Below are positions 1 through 6,254 of a stretch of 12,257 bases of DNA, in pieces. The stretch comes from Oscillospiraceae bacterium. Lineage in GTDB: Bacteria > Bacillota > Clostridia > Oscillospirales > Ruminococcaceae. Under the pieces are notes generated by a model that searched no databases, had not been told where the DNA came from, and was given only the letters and a program-made list of their open reading frames with translations. Position numbers and translations under genes: made by a program. The stretch covers positions 1 through 12,257 of the forward strand of contig JAFLUJ010000066.1 of assembly GCA_022511485.1 (NCBI GenBank). The letters run 5' to 3'. Each line of letters begins with the position of its first letter. The first letter of the stretch is position 1.

Positions 1-895
1 GGTATATATTTATGATGAAAAGGAAGAAAAGTTTGTTAAGTATAAAAATACATCATCTACATCATGTAAGGTGACAGGTCTTACTAAAAATAAAAAATAC
101 TATTTCAAGATCGCGACACTTACTCAAAGCGGAAGCAAAGTCACTGAGCATGAGTCTACAAAAAAATTGTCTGTAACAACAAAAGCAAAAGCAAAATCAA
201 GCAATTTACCGGCTGCTCCGTCGGCAGATTATACCGGATTTGCTACAAGCGGAGGCAAAAAGTATTATTATGAGAATGGAAAAAATGTTCAGGGCTTTAA
301 AAAAATCGGTTCAGACTATTATTTTTTTACTGAAAATGGCATGTTAAGCGGCTGGCTTAAGCATTATGGTCTTTATTATTATTTTGATAAAGAAGGAAAA
401 ATGGCGAAGGATGTTACATTATCATTCAGTGGTACAAAATATGAGTTCGATTCAGATGGTTCTGTTGTATGGTATACAGATACAAAAGAACCTACAGCAA
501 AATACACCGTTAAAGGTGATGAACTCAAAATTTCTATATTTACATCTTCTGAAACAGATACTGATGCGATATTAGCCATGATGCTTGTAAAAAATAATGG
601 AGATAAACCAATTACAATTTTTCCTGCTGCAAAATTAGTTGATAATAAATACTCAAGTTTTGACAGGGTACTTGGATTATTGAACAGTGATTTGAAATAT
701 GATGGAAAAGAGCAGACTATAAAAGCAAATTCGTATGATTATGTTACTTTTAAGTGTACTCCTGATTCCACATGGTATGATAAAAAAACGCGGATCATTT
801 TCCTTCTCAAATATGATAACACAACATATGAAGTAACTACAAGTAGTTATTACGGAACATATTATAAGGAAGCACATTTTAACTTTGATGATTAA
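1..895 (+). CDS. Surface protein, 3' part: fibronectin-III remnant, cell-wall-binding repeats and unknown C-terminal domain
   Basis: The reading frame is open from base 2 with no stop, so this is the last 297 residues of a longer protein whose start and any signal peptide lie left of the window. A GTG at 71 is in frame but is internal. Fragment residues 1-60 look like the end of a fibronectin type III domain (VTGLTKNKKYYFKIATL). A lysine/serine/alanine linker follows. Residues about 84-160 hold four aromatic, glycine-rich repeats of about 20 residues (GGKKYYYENGK, GSDYYFFTENG, YGLYYYFDKEGK, SGTKYEFDSDG) of the choline/glucan cell-wall-binding type. The last 137 residues, from about base 485, form a charged, tyrosine-rich and probably beta-rich domain that I do not recognise. 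The likely role is an exported, wall-attached adhesion or binding protein; the catalytic part, if any, is missing. Codons are clearly more AT-rich than in feoB. Confidence 0.8.
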   Translation, partial: VYIYDEKEEKFVKYKNTSSTSCKVTGLTKNKKYYFKIATLTQSGSKVTEHESTKKLSVTTKAKAKSSNLPAAPSADYTGFATSGGKKYYYENGKNVQGFKKIGSDYYFFTENGMLSGWLKHYGLYYYFDKEGKMAKDVTLSFSGTKYEFDSDGSVVWYTDTKEPTAKYTVKGDELKISIFTSSETDTDAILAMMLVKNNGDKPITIFPAAKLVDNKYSSFDRVLGLLNSDLKYDGKEQTIKANSYDYVTFKCTPDSTWYDKKTRIIFLLKYDNTTYEVTTSSYYGTYYKEAHFNFDD

Positions 896-1053
896 AATTT
901 TGAAAAAATAGGGAAAAACCGCTTGTATTTGAGAGCTTTACACATTCTCAGGCGGTACATGACATTGAAGCTAATGGGTATTGATTTTGCTGCTGTACTG
1001 TAAAATTAAGCAATGATAAAATATGTAAGTGCAATTAAATTATATTTTCAAAT
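896..1053. other. Intergenic stretch with no supported gene
   Basis: No convincing coding frame is present. A loose imperfect hairpin can be drawn at 918-956, with ACCGC pairing GCGGT and TGAGA pairing TCTCA. Its arms are asymmetrically spaced and it has no T tract, so no function is assigned. The region is probably the 3' untranslated part of the surface-protein transcript, which runs to the terminator at 1054. Confidence 0.4.
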
Positions 1054-1096
1054 GGCAGGAATTTACTGTTTGACGGTAAAAATCCTGCCTTTTTTT
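1054..1096 (+). terminator. Rho-independent terminator of the surface-protein transcript
   Basis: GGCAGGA plus TTTAC pairs with GTAAA plus TCCTGCC around a short loop, with one unpaired or mismatched position. A run of seven T follows immediately (1090-1096). It separates the surface-protein unit from the feo promoter that starts 27 bases later. Confidence 0.85.
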
Positions 1097-1122
1097 GTTT
1101 GCTTGTCCTTACCTATGCATAC

Positions 1123-1151
1123 TTGACAAATTATGCACATAAGAGTATAAT
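1123..1151 (+). promoter_or_regulatory. Sigma-A type promoter of feoAB
   Basis: TTGACA at 1123-1128 and TATAAT at 1146-1151 are both exact consensus, with the optimal 17-base spacer. Transcription should start near 1158. This excludes any feoA start upstream of the -10, such as the in-frame TTG at 1099. Confidence 0.9.
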
Positions 1152-1152
1152 A

Positions 1153-1172
1153 AAGTTAACGGAAACTAACTT
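1153..1172. promoter_or_regulatory. Candidate metal-responsive operator (inverted repeat) over the feo transcription start
   Basis: AAGTTA (1153-1158) and TAACTT (1167-1172) are perfect inverted arms separated by 8 bases. They sit directly after the -10 and over the predicted start. DtxR/IdeR/MntR-type repressors bind TTAGGTTAG/CTAACCTAA-like palindromes, and the GTTA/TAAC core is shared. A Fur box is less similar. Iron-dependent repression is inferred from position and the downstream genes, not proven. Confidence 0.5.
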
Positions 1173-1215
1173 ATCGAAAGGAGAAGTGTCCTCGTCAGAG
1201 GGCATGGTTGTTTTT

Positions 1216-1461
1216 ATGACTTTGAATCAGCTTAAAACAGGTCAGTATGCTGTTATAACCGATGTTGGCGGCACAGGCGCTCTGCGCTGCCGTCTGCTTG
1301 ATATGGGACTTATCCCTAAAACTAAGGTCATGGTGAGGAAGGTTGCTCCTATGGGAGACCCTATCGAGCTGTTCCTGAGAGGATATGAGCTTACCATCCG
1401 TCTGGAGGACGCCGAAAAGATCACAGTCTCTCCCATTAAACAGGAGGTGGCTGCGGTATGA
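1216..1461 (+). CDS. feoA: FeoA, SH3-like accessory protein of ferrous iron uptake
   Basis: Small cytoplasmic protein (81 aa from this start) with the family core: LNQLKTGQYAVITDVGG, then LRCRLLDMGLIPKTKV (about residues 23-38), then APMGDPIELFLRGYELTIR (about 44-62). FeoA folds as an SH3-like barrel and supports Fe2+ transport by FeoB. The start is uncertain. ATG 1216 begins at the conserved MTLNQL; ATG 1204 (four residues earlier) and GTG 1186 are in frame. The AAAGGAG at 1177-1183 is too close to 1186 and too far from the ATGs, and AGAGGG at 1197-1202 lies 13 bases before 1216. The stop overlaps the feoB start by four bases (ATGA), indicating translational coupling in one operon under the 1123-1151 promoter. 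Confidence 0.92.
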   Translation: MTLNQLKTGQYAVITDVGGTGALRCRLLDMGLIPKTKVMVRKVAPMGDPIELFLRGYELTIRLEDAEKITVSPIKQEVAAV

Positions 1462-3464
1462 TACTCGCATTAGCCGGAAATCAGAACTGCGGCAAGACTA
1501 CGCTTTTTAACCAGCTTACCGGCTCAAATCAGCACGTGGGAAATTTTCCCGGAGTGACTGTTGACAGAAAATCCGGCGAGATACGCGGGCACAAGGACTG
1601 CGAGGTCGTTGACCTTCCCGGTATTTACTCCATACGTCCCTACACAAACGAGGAGCGTGTAACAAGAGATTTTCTCATTGACGAAAAGCCGGACGCTATT
1701 ATAAATATCGCTGACGCAGCTAATATCGAGCGGAATCTCTATCTCACCCTGCAAATGCTGGAAATGAACATTCCCATGGTGCTTGCGCTCAATATGATGG
1801 ACGAGGTCCGGAACAACGGAGGCTCTATTGACGTCATGGAGCTTTCAAACCGGCTTGGGATACCGGTCCTCCCCATAAGTGCGGTAAAAAATGAGGGTAT
1901 TGACGAGCTTGTGGACGCTGTCATAGAATGTGCGCGGAAAAAGAAAAAGCCCCGGAAGCAGGATTTCTGCCACGGAGCTGTACATAGATGCATACACGCA
2001 GTTTCCCACATGATCGAGGATCACGCTCTGATTGCGGAAATTTCTCCCCGTTTTGCCGCCACAAAGCTTGTGGAGAACGATCCTGACATTAACCAGAAGC
2101 TGGGTCTTAACGAAAATGAGCTGGAAATGATTGAGCACAGCGTTTCTGAAATGGAAAAGGAGCTTGACATGGACAGAAACGCCGCTCTTGCGGATATGCG
2201 CTATACCTTTATTGAGGAGGTCTGCTCCGGGACGGTGGTCAAGTGCCGGGAAAGCAAGGAGCACATCAGAAGCGTAAGGATAGACAGCGTACTTACAAAC
2301 AAGTATCTTGCTATACCGCTGTTCCTTTGCATGATGCTGCTGGTTTTCTGGATAACCTTCGGTTCTGTAGGAGTATGGCTCAGCGATCTTTTTTCCGCTT
2401 TTATCGACTTTGTCACAGAGGGTATAGACAAGGCTCTGACGCTGTACGGGATAAATCCGGTGGTGCATAGTCTTATTATAGACGGTATATTTGCGGGAGT
2501 GGGAAGCGTCCTTGGATTCCTCCCGACTATCGTTACGCTCTTTTTCTGCCTGTCAATTCTGGAGGACAGCGGCTATATGGCGCGTGTCGCTTTTGTTATG
2601 GATAAGCTGCTCCGTAAGATCGGTCTTTCGGGACGTTCCTTTGTGCCTATGCTTATCGGATTCGGCTGCAGTGTTCCCGCTATTATGGCGACCAGAACGC
2701 TTTCCTCTGAACGGGACAGGAGAATGACCATTTTCCTCACTCCGTACATGAGCTGCAGTGCAAAGCTTCCTATTTACGCAGTTTTTACAGCAGCGTTCTT
2801 TCCGAAGCATAAGGCGCTGGTCATGATGGCTCTGTACGTTTCCGGAATGCTTGTGGGAATAGTCTGCGGACTTATCATGAACAAGACCAAGTTCAAGGGA
2901 AATCCCGTCCCATTTGTTATGGAGCTTCCTAATTACCGTTTTCCATCGGCAAAGAGTGTCGGACTTTTAATGTGGGACAAAGCCAAGGATTTCCTTGAAA
3001 GAGCCTTCACGGTAATATTCTTTGCTACAATTATAATCTGGTTTTTACAGAACTTCGACGCGCACCTTAATGTAACGTCCGACAGCTCAAACAGTCTGCT
3101 TGCAATGCTGGGAATGGTCATAGCTCCGCTGTTTGCACCGCTTGGATTCGGAGACTGGCGTGCAGCTACCGCCCTTATCACAGGCTTTACTGCCAAGGAA
3201 GCAGTGGTGTCAACTCTTGCGGTACTGACCGGTTCAAGCGTATCCGATCTGGAAACAGTTCTTTCCGGAATGTTTTCTCCGCTCACTGCTGCAAGCTTTC
3301 TGGCGTTTACACTTCTGTACACTCCCTGTGTTGCTGCAATTGCGGCAGTCAAGAGGGAAATGAACAGCAGTTGGTCTGCTCTTGTTATGGTATTTGTTCA
3401 ATGCGCCGTGGCGTGGGTGGTTTCCTTTGCTGTATTTCATGTGGGAAGCTTCATCGTGGGATAG
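1458..3464 (+). CDS. feoB: FeoB, ferrous iron transport G protein / permease
   Basis: Membrane Fe2+ transporter of 668 aa, shorter than the roughly 770 aa of the E. coli protein but usual for Clostridia. The N-terminal G domain has G1 GNQNCGKT (7-14, with Q where P is commoner), a GNFPGVTVD switch I (28-36), G3 DLPG (52-55), G4 NMMD (112-115) and G5 SA (141-142). A helical GDI-like linker spans about 160-270. The membrane part carries both Gate motifs: GFGCSVPA with C404, and TPCVAA with C624. The N-terminal half and both Gate cysteines are intact, so it should be functional. AGGAGG at 1442-1447 precedes the ATG by 10 bases, inside feoA. No clear terminator follows the stop, and the next gene is convergent. 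Confidence 0.97.
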   Translation: MILALAGNQNCGKTTLFNQLTGSNQHVGNFPGVTVDRKSGEIRGHKDCEVVDLPGIYSIRPYTNEERVTRDFLIDEKPDAIINIADAANIERNLYLTLQMLEMNIPMVLALNMMDEVRNNGGSIDVMELSNRLGIPVLPISAVKNEGIDELVDAVIECARKKKKPRKQDFCHGAVHRCIHAVSHMIEDHALIAEISPRFAATKLVENDPDINQKLGLNENELEMIEHSVSEMEKELDMDRNAALADMRYTFIEEVCSGTVVKCRESKEHIRSVRIDSVLTNKYLAIPLFLCMMLLVFWITFGSVGVWLSDLFSAFIDFVTEGIDKALTLYGINPVVHSLIIDGIFAGVGSVLGFLPTIVTLFFCLSILEDSGYMARVAFVMDKLLRKIGLSGRSFVPMLIGFGCSVPAIMATRTLSSERDRRMTIFLTPYMSCSAKLPIYAVFTAAFFPKHKALVMMALYVSGMLVGIVCGLIMNKTKFKGNPVPFVMELPNYRFPSAKSVGLLMWDKAKDFLERAFTVIFFATIIIWFLQNFDAHLNVTSDSSNSLLAMLGMVIAPLFAPLGFGDWRAATALITGFTAKEAVVSTLAVLTGSSVSDLETVLSGMFSPLTAASFLAFTLLYTPCVAAIAAVKREMNSSWSALVMVFVQCAVAWVVSFAVFHVGSFIVG

Positions 3465-3493
3465 ATAGGTTTTGACGGGTGAGCAGCTTCCCA
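3442..3493. repeat. Inverted repeat spanning the feoB stop codon
   Basis: TGGGAAGCT (3442-3450) and AGCTTCCCA (3485-3493) are perfect 9-base arms 34 bases apart. They flank the feoB stop and reach into the 46-base gap before the convergent small gene. Neither strand has a T tract beyond the arms, so an intrinsic terminator is not well supported. It may be a weak transcript-end structure or chance. Confidence 0.35.
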
Positions 3494-3510
3494 AATGTCA
3501 TAATATGGTA

Positions 3511-3747
3511 TTATTTGTTAGAGAAAATATTGAAATCCATAAGCTTTTGTTTTGAAAATACGGCGGCAAGAGCCATGGGAGCAAGTACTAAGGCTGCTGA
3601 AACGCCTCCGGATACTGCTGCTGCAATGAATATAAGCATAATTACTCCTGCCAGCTTCTGAGGAATGAGGCTGGCTTTTTTTCTGCGGACGGTCATGGTA
3701 ATTTTTTTTGCCTCCGGCATAAGAATTTTTGCATTTGAACCTGTCAT
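3511..3747 (-). CDS. Small membrane protein with LexA-type operator; candidate SOS-response effector
   Basis: A 78-aa protein I cannot assign to a named family. Residues 1-31 are basic (KK at 14-15, RRKK at 21-24). Residues about 32-66 form a hydrophobic stretch (LAGVIMLIFIAAAVSGGV, then ALVLAPMALAAVF) that could be one long or two short membrane helices. A short basic tail ends the protein. The start is ATG at 3747 because AGGAA (3756-3760) lies 8 bases upstream; an in-frame ATG at 3819 is upstream of the -10 and cannot be used. The gene has its own consensus promoter with two GAAC-N4-GTTC boxes, so I infer DNA-damage induction via LexA. Small SOS membrane proteins are often division inhibitors (YneA, SidA) or toxins (TisB), but this one lacks an obvious LysM domain and function remains unknown. 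Runs of eight and seven A inside the gene are possible slippage sites. Confidence 0.75.
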   Translation of the reverse strand: MTGSNAKILMPEAKKITMTVRRKKASLIPQKLAGVIMLIFIAAAVSGGVSAALVLAPMALAAVFSKQKLMDFNIFSNK

Positions 3748-3787
3748 TTTGATCGTTCCTTTCTTTTCTTCGGAGACACATATGTTC

Positions 3788-3801
3788 CGAACGAGTGTTC
3801 T
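3788..3801. promoter_or_regulatory. LexA/DinR-type box 2, over the predicted transcription start
   Basis: CGAACGAGTGTTCT matches the Bacillus DinR consensus CGAACRNRYGTTYC at 13 of 14 positions (only the last base differs). Its centre is 25 bases from box 1 and it covers the predicted +1. A weaker third site, ACAC-ATAT-GTTC, lies next to it at 3776-3787 with 6 of 8 core bases. Confidence 0.75.
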
Positions 3802-3807
3802 TTTTAT

Positions 3808-3836
3808 ATTATAGAACAATCGTTCTGGTTTGTCAA
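3808..3836 (-). promoter_or_regulatory. Consensus promoter of the small membrane protein
   Basis: Read on the minus strand, TTGACA (3836-3831) and TATAAT (3813-3808) are exact consensus with a 17-base spacer. Transcription should start near 3801, giving a leader of about 54 bases before the ATG at 3747. An upstream terminator at 3872-3901 insulates it from the phosphate-symporter gene on the same strand. Confidence 0.9.
3813..3826. promoter_or_regulatory. LexA/DinR-type box 1, in the promoter spacer
   Basis: AGAAC AATC GTTCT is a palindrome with 5-base arms and contains the GAAC-N4-GTTC core of Gram-positive SOS (Cheo/DinR) boxes. It fills most of the spacer between -35 and -10, an ideal repressor position. 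Confidence 0.75.
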
Positions 3837-3871
3837 GAGATTTTGGAAAATTTGTTCGCTAAAATTTGCAC

Positions 3872-3901
3872 AAAAAATCCTCAGATATTTTCTGAGGATT
3901 T
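3872..3901 (-). terminator. Rho-independent terminator, minus strand
   Basis: AAATCCTCAGA (3875-3885) and TCTGAGGATTT (3891-3901) form a perfect 11-pair stem with a 5-base loop. On the minus strand the stem runs into six T (3877-3872). It is a second stop for transcripts from the symporter gene and shields the LexA-type promoter just beyond it. Confidence 0.8.
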
Positions 3902-3963
3902 ATATATTATGTATATAAAATCAATGGTTTATATAATTACATTAAAATATTATACTATTTCCC

Positions 3964-4145
3964 TTTTTAAATATATGGGCTTTGCCCATATATTTAAAAA
4001 GCGCCGTATTGAATACGGCGCAGCGGCGTAGCCGCTGGGAAAGCCGTTCAATACTAATCCAGTCAAAACCAACGGTTTTGACTGCCGCCTGTAAAGGCGG
4101 CTTTACCAATAGACTATGTCTATTGGTAAATTAGGGATTAGTATT
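3964..4145. repeat. Composite hairpin element: six perfect hairpins plus an outer stem
   Basis: The stretch is almost wholly made of perfect inverted repeats: A 3964-4000 (17 pairs, loop TTT); B 4001-4021 (9 pairs, GCGCCGTAT/ATACGGCGC); C 4022-4036 (6 pairs, AGCGGC/GCCGCT); D 4060-4084 (11 pairs, loop AAC); E 4084-4101 (6 pairs, GCCGCC/GGCGGC); F 4102-4130 (13 pairs, loop TAT). Hairpins D, E and F are enclosed by an 11-pair stem, AATACTAATCC (4050-4060) with GGATTAGTATT (4135-4145), giving a cloverleaf-like fold. The right arm overlaps the symporter stop codon. No protein is encoded. It is probably a palindromic, possibly mobile, repeat that also serves as a 3' transcript end. Confidence 0.8.
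3996..4021 (-). terminator. Terminator of the Na+/phosphate symporter gene, within the hairpin element
   Basis: Hairpin B of the composite element, read on the minus strand, is a GC-rich 9-pair stem with a 3-base loop followed directly by five T (4000-3996). It lies 123 bases after the symporter stop. Confidence 0.75.
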
Positions 4146-5943
4146 ACAAGCTGTATTTTGTCATGTATTGCTCTGTAAGATTAAGATATTCCTCATCACT
4201 GCTTTCGTGCTGTGCCTTGATGTATTCGTGACGGCTGACAAAATCTCTCTTTTTCTGAGCTCCTATGACGTATACCGCAACATTTGAACAGTGGTCGGAA
4301 ATTCTTTCCAGATTTATAAGCAGGTCAAGGAAATTAACTCCGCTTTCAATTATACACTCGCCGTTTTTCAGACGTTCAATATGTCTTGCTTTCAGAGTTT
4401 CGTTGAGATAGTCCACAGTTTCTTCAAGAGGCTCTATCTTTGTGGCGATCTCCACACTGTTGTTTTTAGCTGCCTCCACAGCCATGCTGATGATCTCCTG
4501 GACTGCATCGGAAATAACTCCAAGCTCGTGCAGAGCGCTTTCGGAGAAAACTACGTCCTCCAGACCATGAATTTTTTCCGCGTCCTCTATAAGATTCATT
4601 GCATAGTCTCCGATACGTTCAAACTCGGAGGTCAGATGCAGAAGCTCGGTGACGCGGCGGTTTTCGTAATCGGTCAGACCACATTCCGTAAGCTTTACAA
4701 GATATGCGTTGAGCCTGTCCTCCATGCGGTCGATGGATGTCTCGTTATCCCTGAGCTTACTGACGATCTTGTCGCTGTAGTATTCATCAACAAACAGCTT
4801 GCGCATTTCCTTAAAGTTCTTAAGGGCAAGCTTTCCCATTGTTACAACTGTATTATTTGCCTGCTGTATTGCAAGGGCAGGGGATTTCAGCAGACGGTCG
4901 TCAAGAGTGTCAACAACGATCTCTCCGCCGTCCTCATCGTCCGCCGCTTTATCACGGATCGTAAGGCAGGCAAGCTTTTCAAGGAGTTTTGTAAATGGCA
5001 GGAACAGGAGAGTTACCGTTACATTAAAGAACGTGTGGAAGTTGGCAATTCCGCCCATGTCAATGGTATTTTCCCAGAAGGGGAAGCCGATAGTTGCCTT
5101 TATTGTATACACAACTGCAAGGAACAGCACAGTACCTATGACATTGAAATAAAGGTGAACTGCCGCCGCACGCTTGGCGTTTTTGGACGCTCCCACAGCG
5201 GAAATTATGGATGTAACACAAGTACCTATGTTTTGTCCCATGATTATTGGAAACGCCGCGGAATTTTTCAGTGCACCGCTTTGTGAGATCGCTTGCAGGA
5301 TACCAACAGAAGCCGCGGAGCTTTGAAGTATGGCTGTGACTATAGCTCCTGCAATAACTCCAAGGATAGGATTTGAAAGAGCCGCGAAAAGATCCTGAAA
5401 CTGCTGTAATTCAGAAAGTGGTTTAACGGAATCGCTCATGGAAAGCATACCGGTAAAAAGGATGCCCAGTCCGATAAAGGTCTCACCCAGACTTTTTTTT
5501 ACATCGCTTTTTGAGAGCATATAGATAAGCAGACCGATGATAGAAATTATGGGTGCGAGATATTTGGTATTAAGGAGCTGTAAAATTATGTTTGTATCAG
5601 CGCTGCTTTCCAAGCCAGCAAGACGGAGTATCTGTCCTGTGACGGTAGAACCGATATTAGCACCCATAATTACGCCGATAGCCGAGGAAAGCTTTAATAT
5701 GCCGGAGTTTACCATTCCGACGATGATTACTGTAGTTGCGCCGGAGCTTTGTATAGCGGCTGTGACTACCGCTCCCAGAAAGACGCTTTTGAAAATGTTG
5801 CTTGTAAGACCGGAAAGGATCTTTTCCATCTTACCTCCGGAAACCTTTTCAAGTCCCTTTCCCAGCATTGTTTTTCCGTACATGAACAATGCAATGCCGC
5901 CGAATGCCTGGATCGCTATCAAAAAAATATCGGTACCGGTCAT
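4144..5943 (-). CDS. Na+/phosphate symporter family protein with PhoU-like C-terminal domain
   Basis: Membrane protein of 599 aa, YjbB/NptA-like. The first about 310 residues hold two related membrane repeats, each with the family's QSS motif: QSSGATT at 65-71 and QSSAASV at 207-213. Each is followed by a Gly-x-Asn-Ile-Gly motif, GANIGST at 94-100 and GQNIGTC in the second repeat. From about residue 350 to the end is a soluble, helical, acidic region with two PhoU-like three-helix segments (for example RVTELLHLTSEFERIGDYA and LINLERISDHCSNVAVYV). The expected role is Na+-coupled phosphate movement, in or out, across the cytoplasmic membrane. The start is ATG 5943 because AGGAG (5955-5951) lies 7 bases upstream; an in-frame ATG 15 codons earlier has no such site. 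No pst or pho genes are nearby. The gene is monocistronic. Confidence 0.92.
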   Translation of the reverse strand: MTGTDIFLIAIQAFGGIALFMYGKTMLGKGLEKVSGGKMEKILSGLTSNIFKSVFLGAVVTAAIQSSGATTVIIVGMVNSGILKLSSAIGVIMGANIGSTVTGQILRLAGLESSADTNIILQLLNTKYLAPIISIIGLLIYMLSKSDVKKSLGETFIGLGILFTGMLSMSDSVKPLSELQQFQDLFAALSNPILGVIAGAIVTAILQSSAASVGILQAISQSGALKNSAAFPIIMGQNIGTCVTSIISAVGASKNAKRAAAVHLYFNVIGTVLFLAVVYTIKATIGFPFWENTIDMGGIANFHTFFNVTVTLLFLPFTKLLEKLACLTIRDKAADDEDGGEIVVDTLDDRLLKSPALAIQQANNTVVTMGKLALKNFKEMRKLFVDEYYSDKIVSKLRDNETSIDRMEDRLNAYLVKLTECGLTDYENRRVTELLHLTSEFERIGDYAMNLIEDAEKIHGLEDVVFSESALHELGVISDAVQEIISMAVEAAKNNSVEIATKIEPLEETVDYLNETLKARHIERLKNGECIIESGVNFLDLLINLERISDHCSNVAVYVIGAQKKRDFVSRHEYIKAQHESSDEEYLNLTEQYMTKYSL

Positions 5944-6018
5944 ATTTTTTCTCCTTTTAACTTTTCTGCGGGACTCTCCGCACTTCACCTTTTACATTTT
6001 ACTTCTTACTACGTCTTA

Positions 6019-6027
6019 ATTATAGCA
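6019..6027 (-). promoter_or_regulatory. Extended -10 promoter of the symporter gene
   Basis: The minus strand reads TGCTATAAT (6027-6019), an extended -10 with exact TATAAT. The hexamer 17 bases upstream (CTTTTA) is a poor -35, which fits reliance on the extended -10. The leader to the ATG at 5943 would be about 70 bases. Confidence 0.65.
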
Positions 6028-6179
6028 TATAGAAAAATTAATAAAAGTAGTTTTTATGACAAATATTATTTTCTCGGTTTTATACAAACTTTTTGAAGTA
6101 TCCTGTAAAAAAATTATATACTTTCCTCTATTTCAAAAATCAGAGTGTAAATCATAATTTAGCGTCTTTTGCAAAATCC

Positions 6180-6208
6180 TTGACATCAGGGGAATAATAT
6201 ACTATAAT
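6180..6208 (+). promoter_or_regulatory. Consensus promoter of the CPBP protease gene
   Basis: TTGACA at 6180-6185 and TATAAT at 6203-6208 are exact, with a 17-base spacer. It is divergent from the symporter promoter; about 150 AT-rich bases separate the two promoters, and I see no clear operator in them. Confidence 0.9.
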
Positions 6209-6254
6209 AATGTTAATATTTGTGAATAAACCCTCAGAAATGAAAGGAATTAAT

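Noticed and set aside
918..956. Hairpin after the surface-protein gene as a terminator or riboswitch
   Set aside because: The arms are asymmetric and short, no T tract follows, and a strong terminator is present at 1054-1096.
1099..1215. N-terminal extension of feoA from a TTG at 1099
   Set aside because: The -35, -10 and predicted transcription start all lie inside this extension, and FeoA homology begins at MTLNQL.
1845..2468. A 207-codon minus-strand frame opposite feoB
   Set aside because: It is antisense to the intact feoB G domain, and its composition is that of a shadow frame.
3518..3781. Alternative 87-codon minus-strand frame overlapping the small membrane gene
   Set aside because: It has no ribosome site at its start and no hydrophobic or domain signal; the 78-aa frame has both a ribosome site and a membrane segment.
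3748..3819. Upstream start (ATG at 3819) for the small membrane protein
   Set aside because: It precedes the -10 box, so the transcript would not include it; ATG 3747 has the ribosome site.
3964..4145. CRISPR array or tRNA-like cloverleaf
   Set aside because: The hairpins differ in sequence, with no repeated unit separated by spacers. The three-hairpin fold lacks tRNA features such as the T-loop GTTCRA motif and CCA-compatible acceptor geometry.
4291..5286. A 331-codon open frame on the plus strand opposite the Na+/phosphate symporter gene
   Set aside because: It lies wholly antisense to a gene with clear family motifs, has no ribosome site or promoter of its own, and its translation has no recognisable domain.
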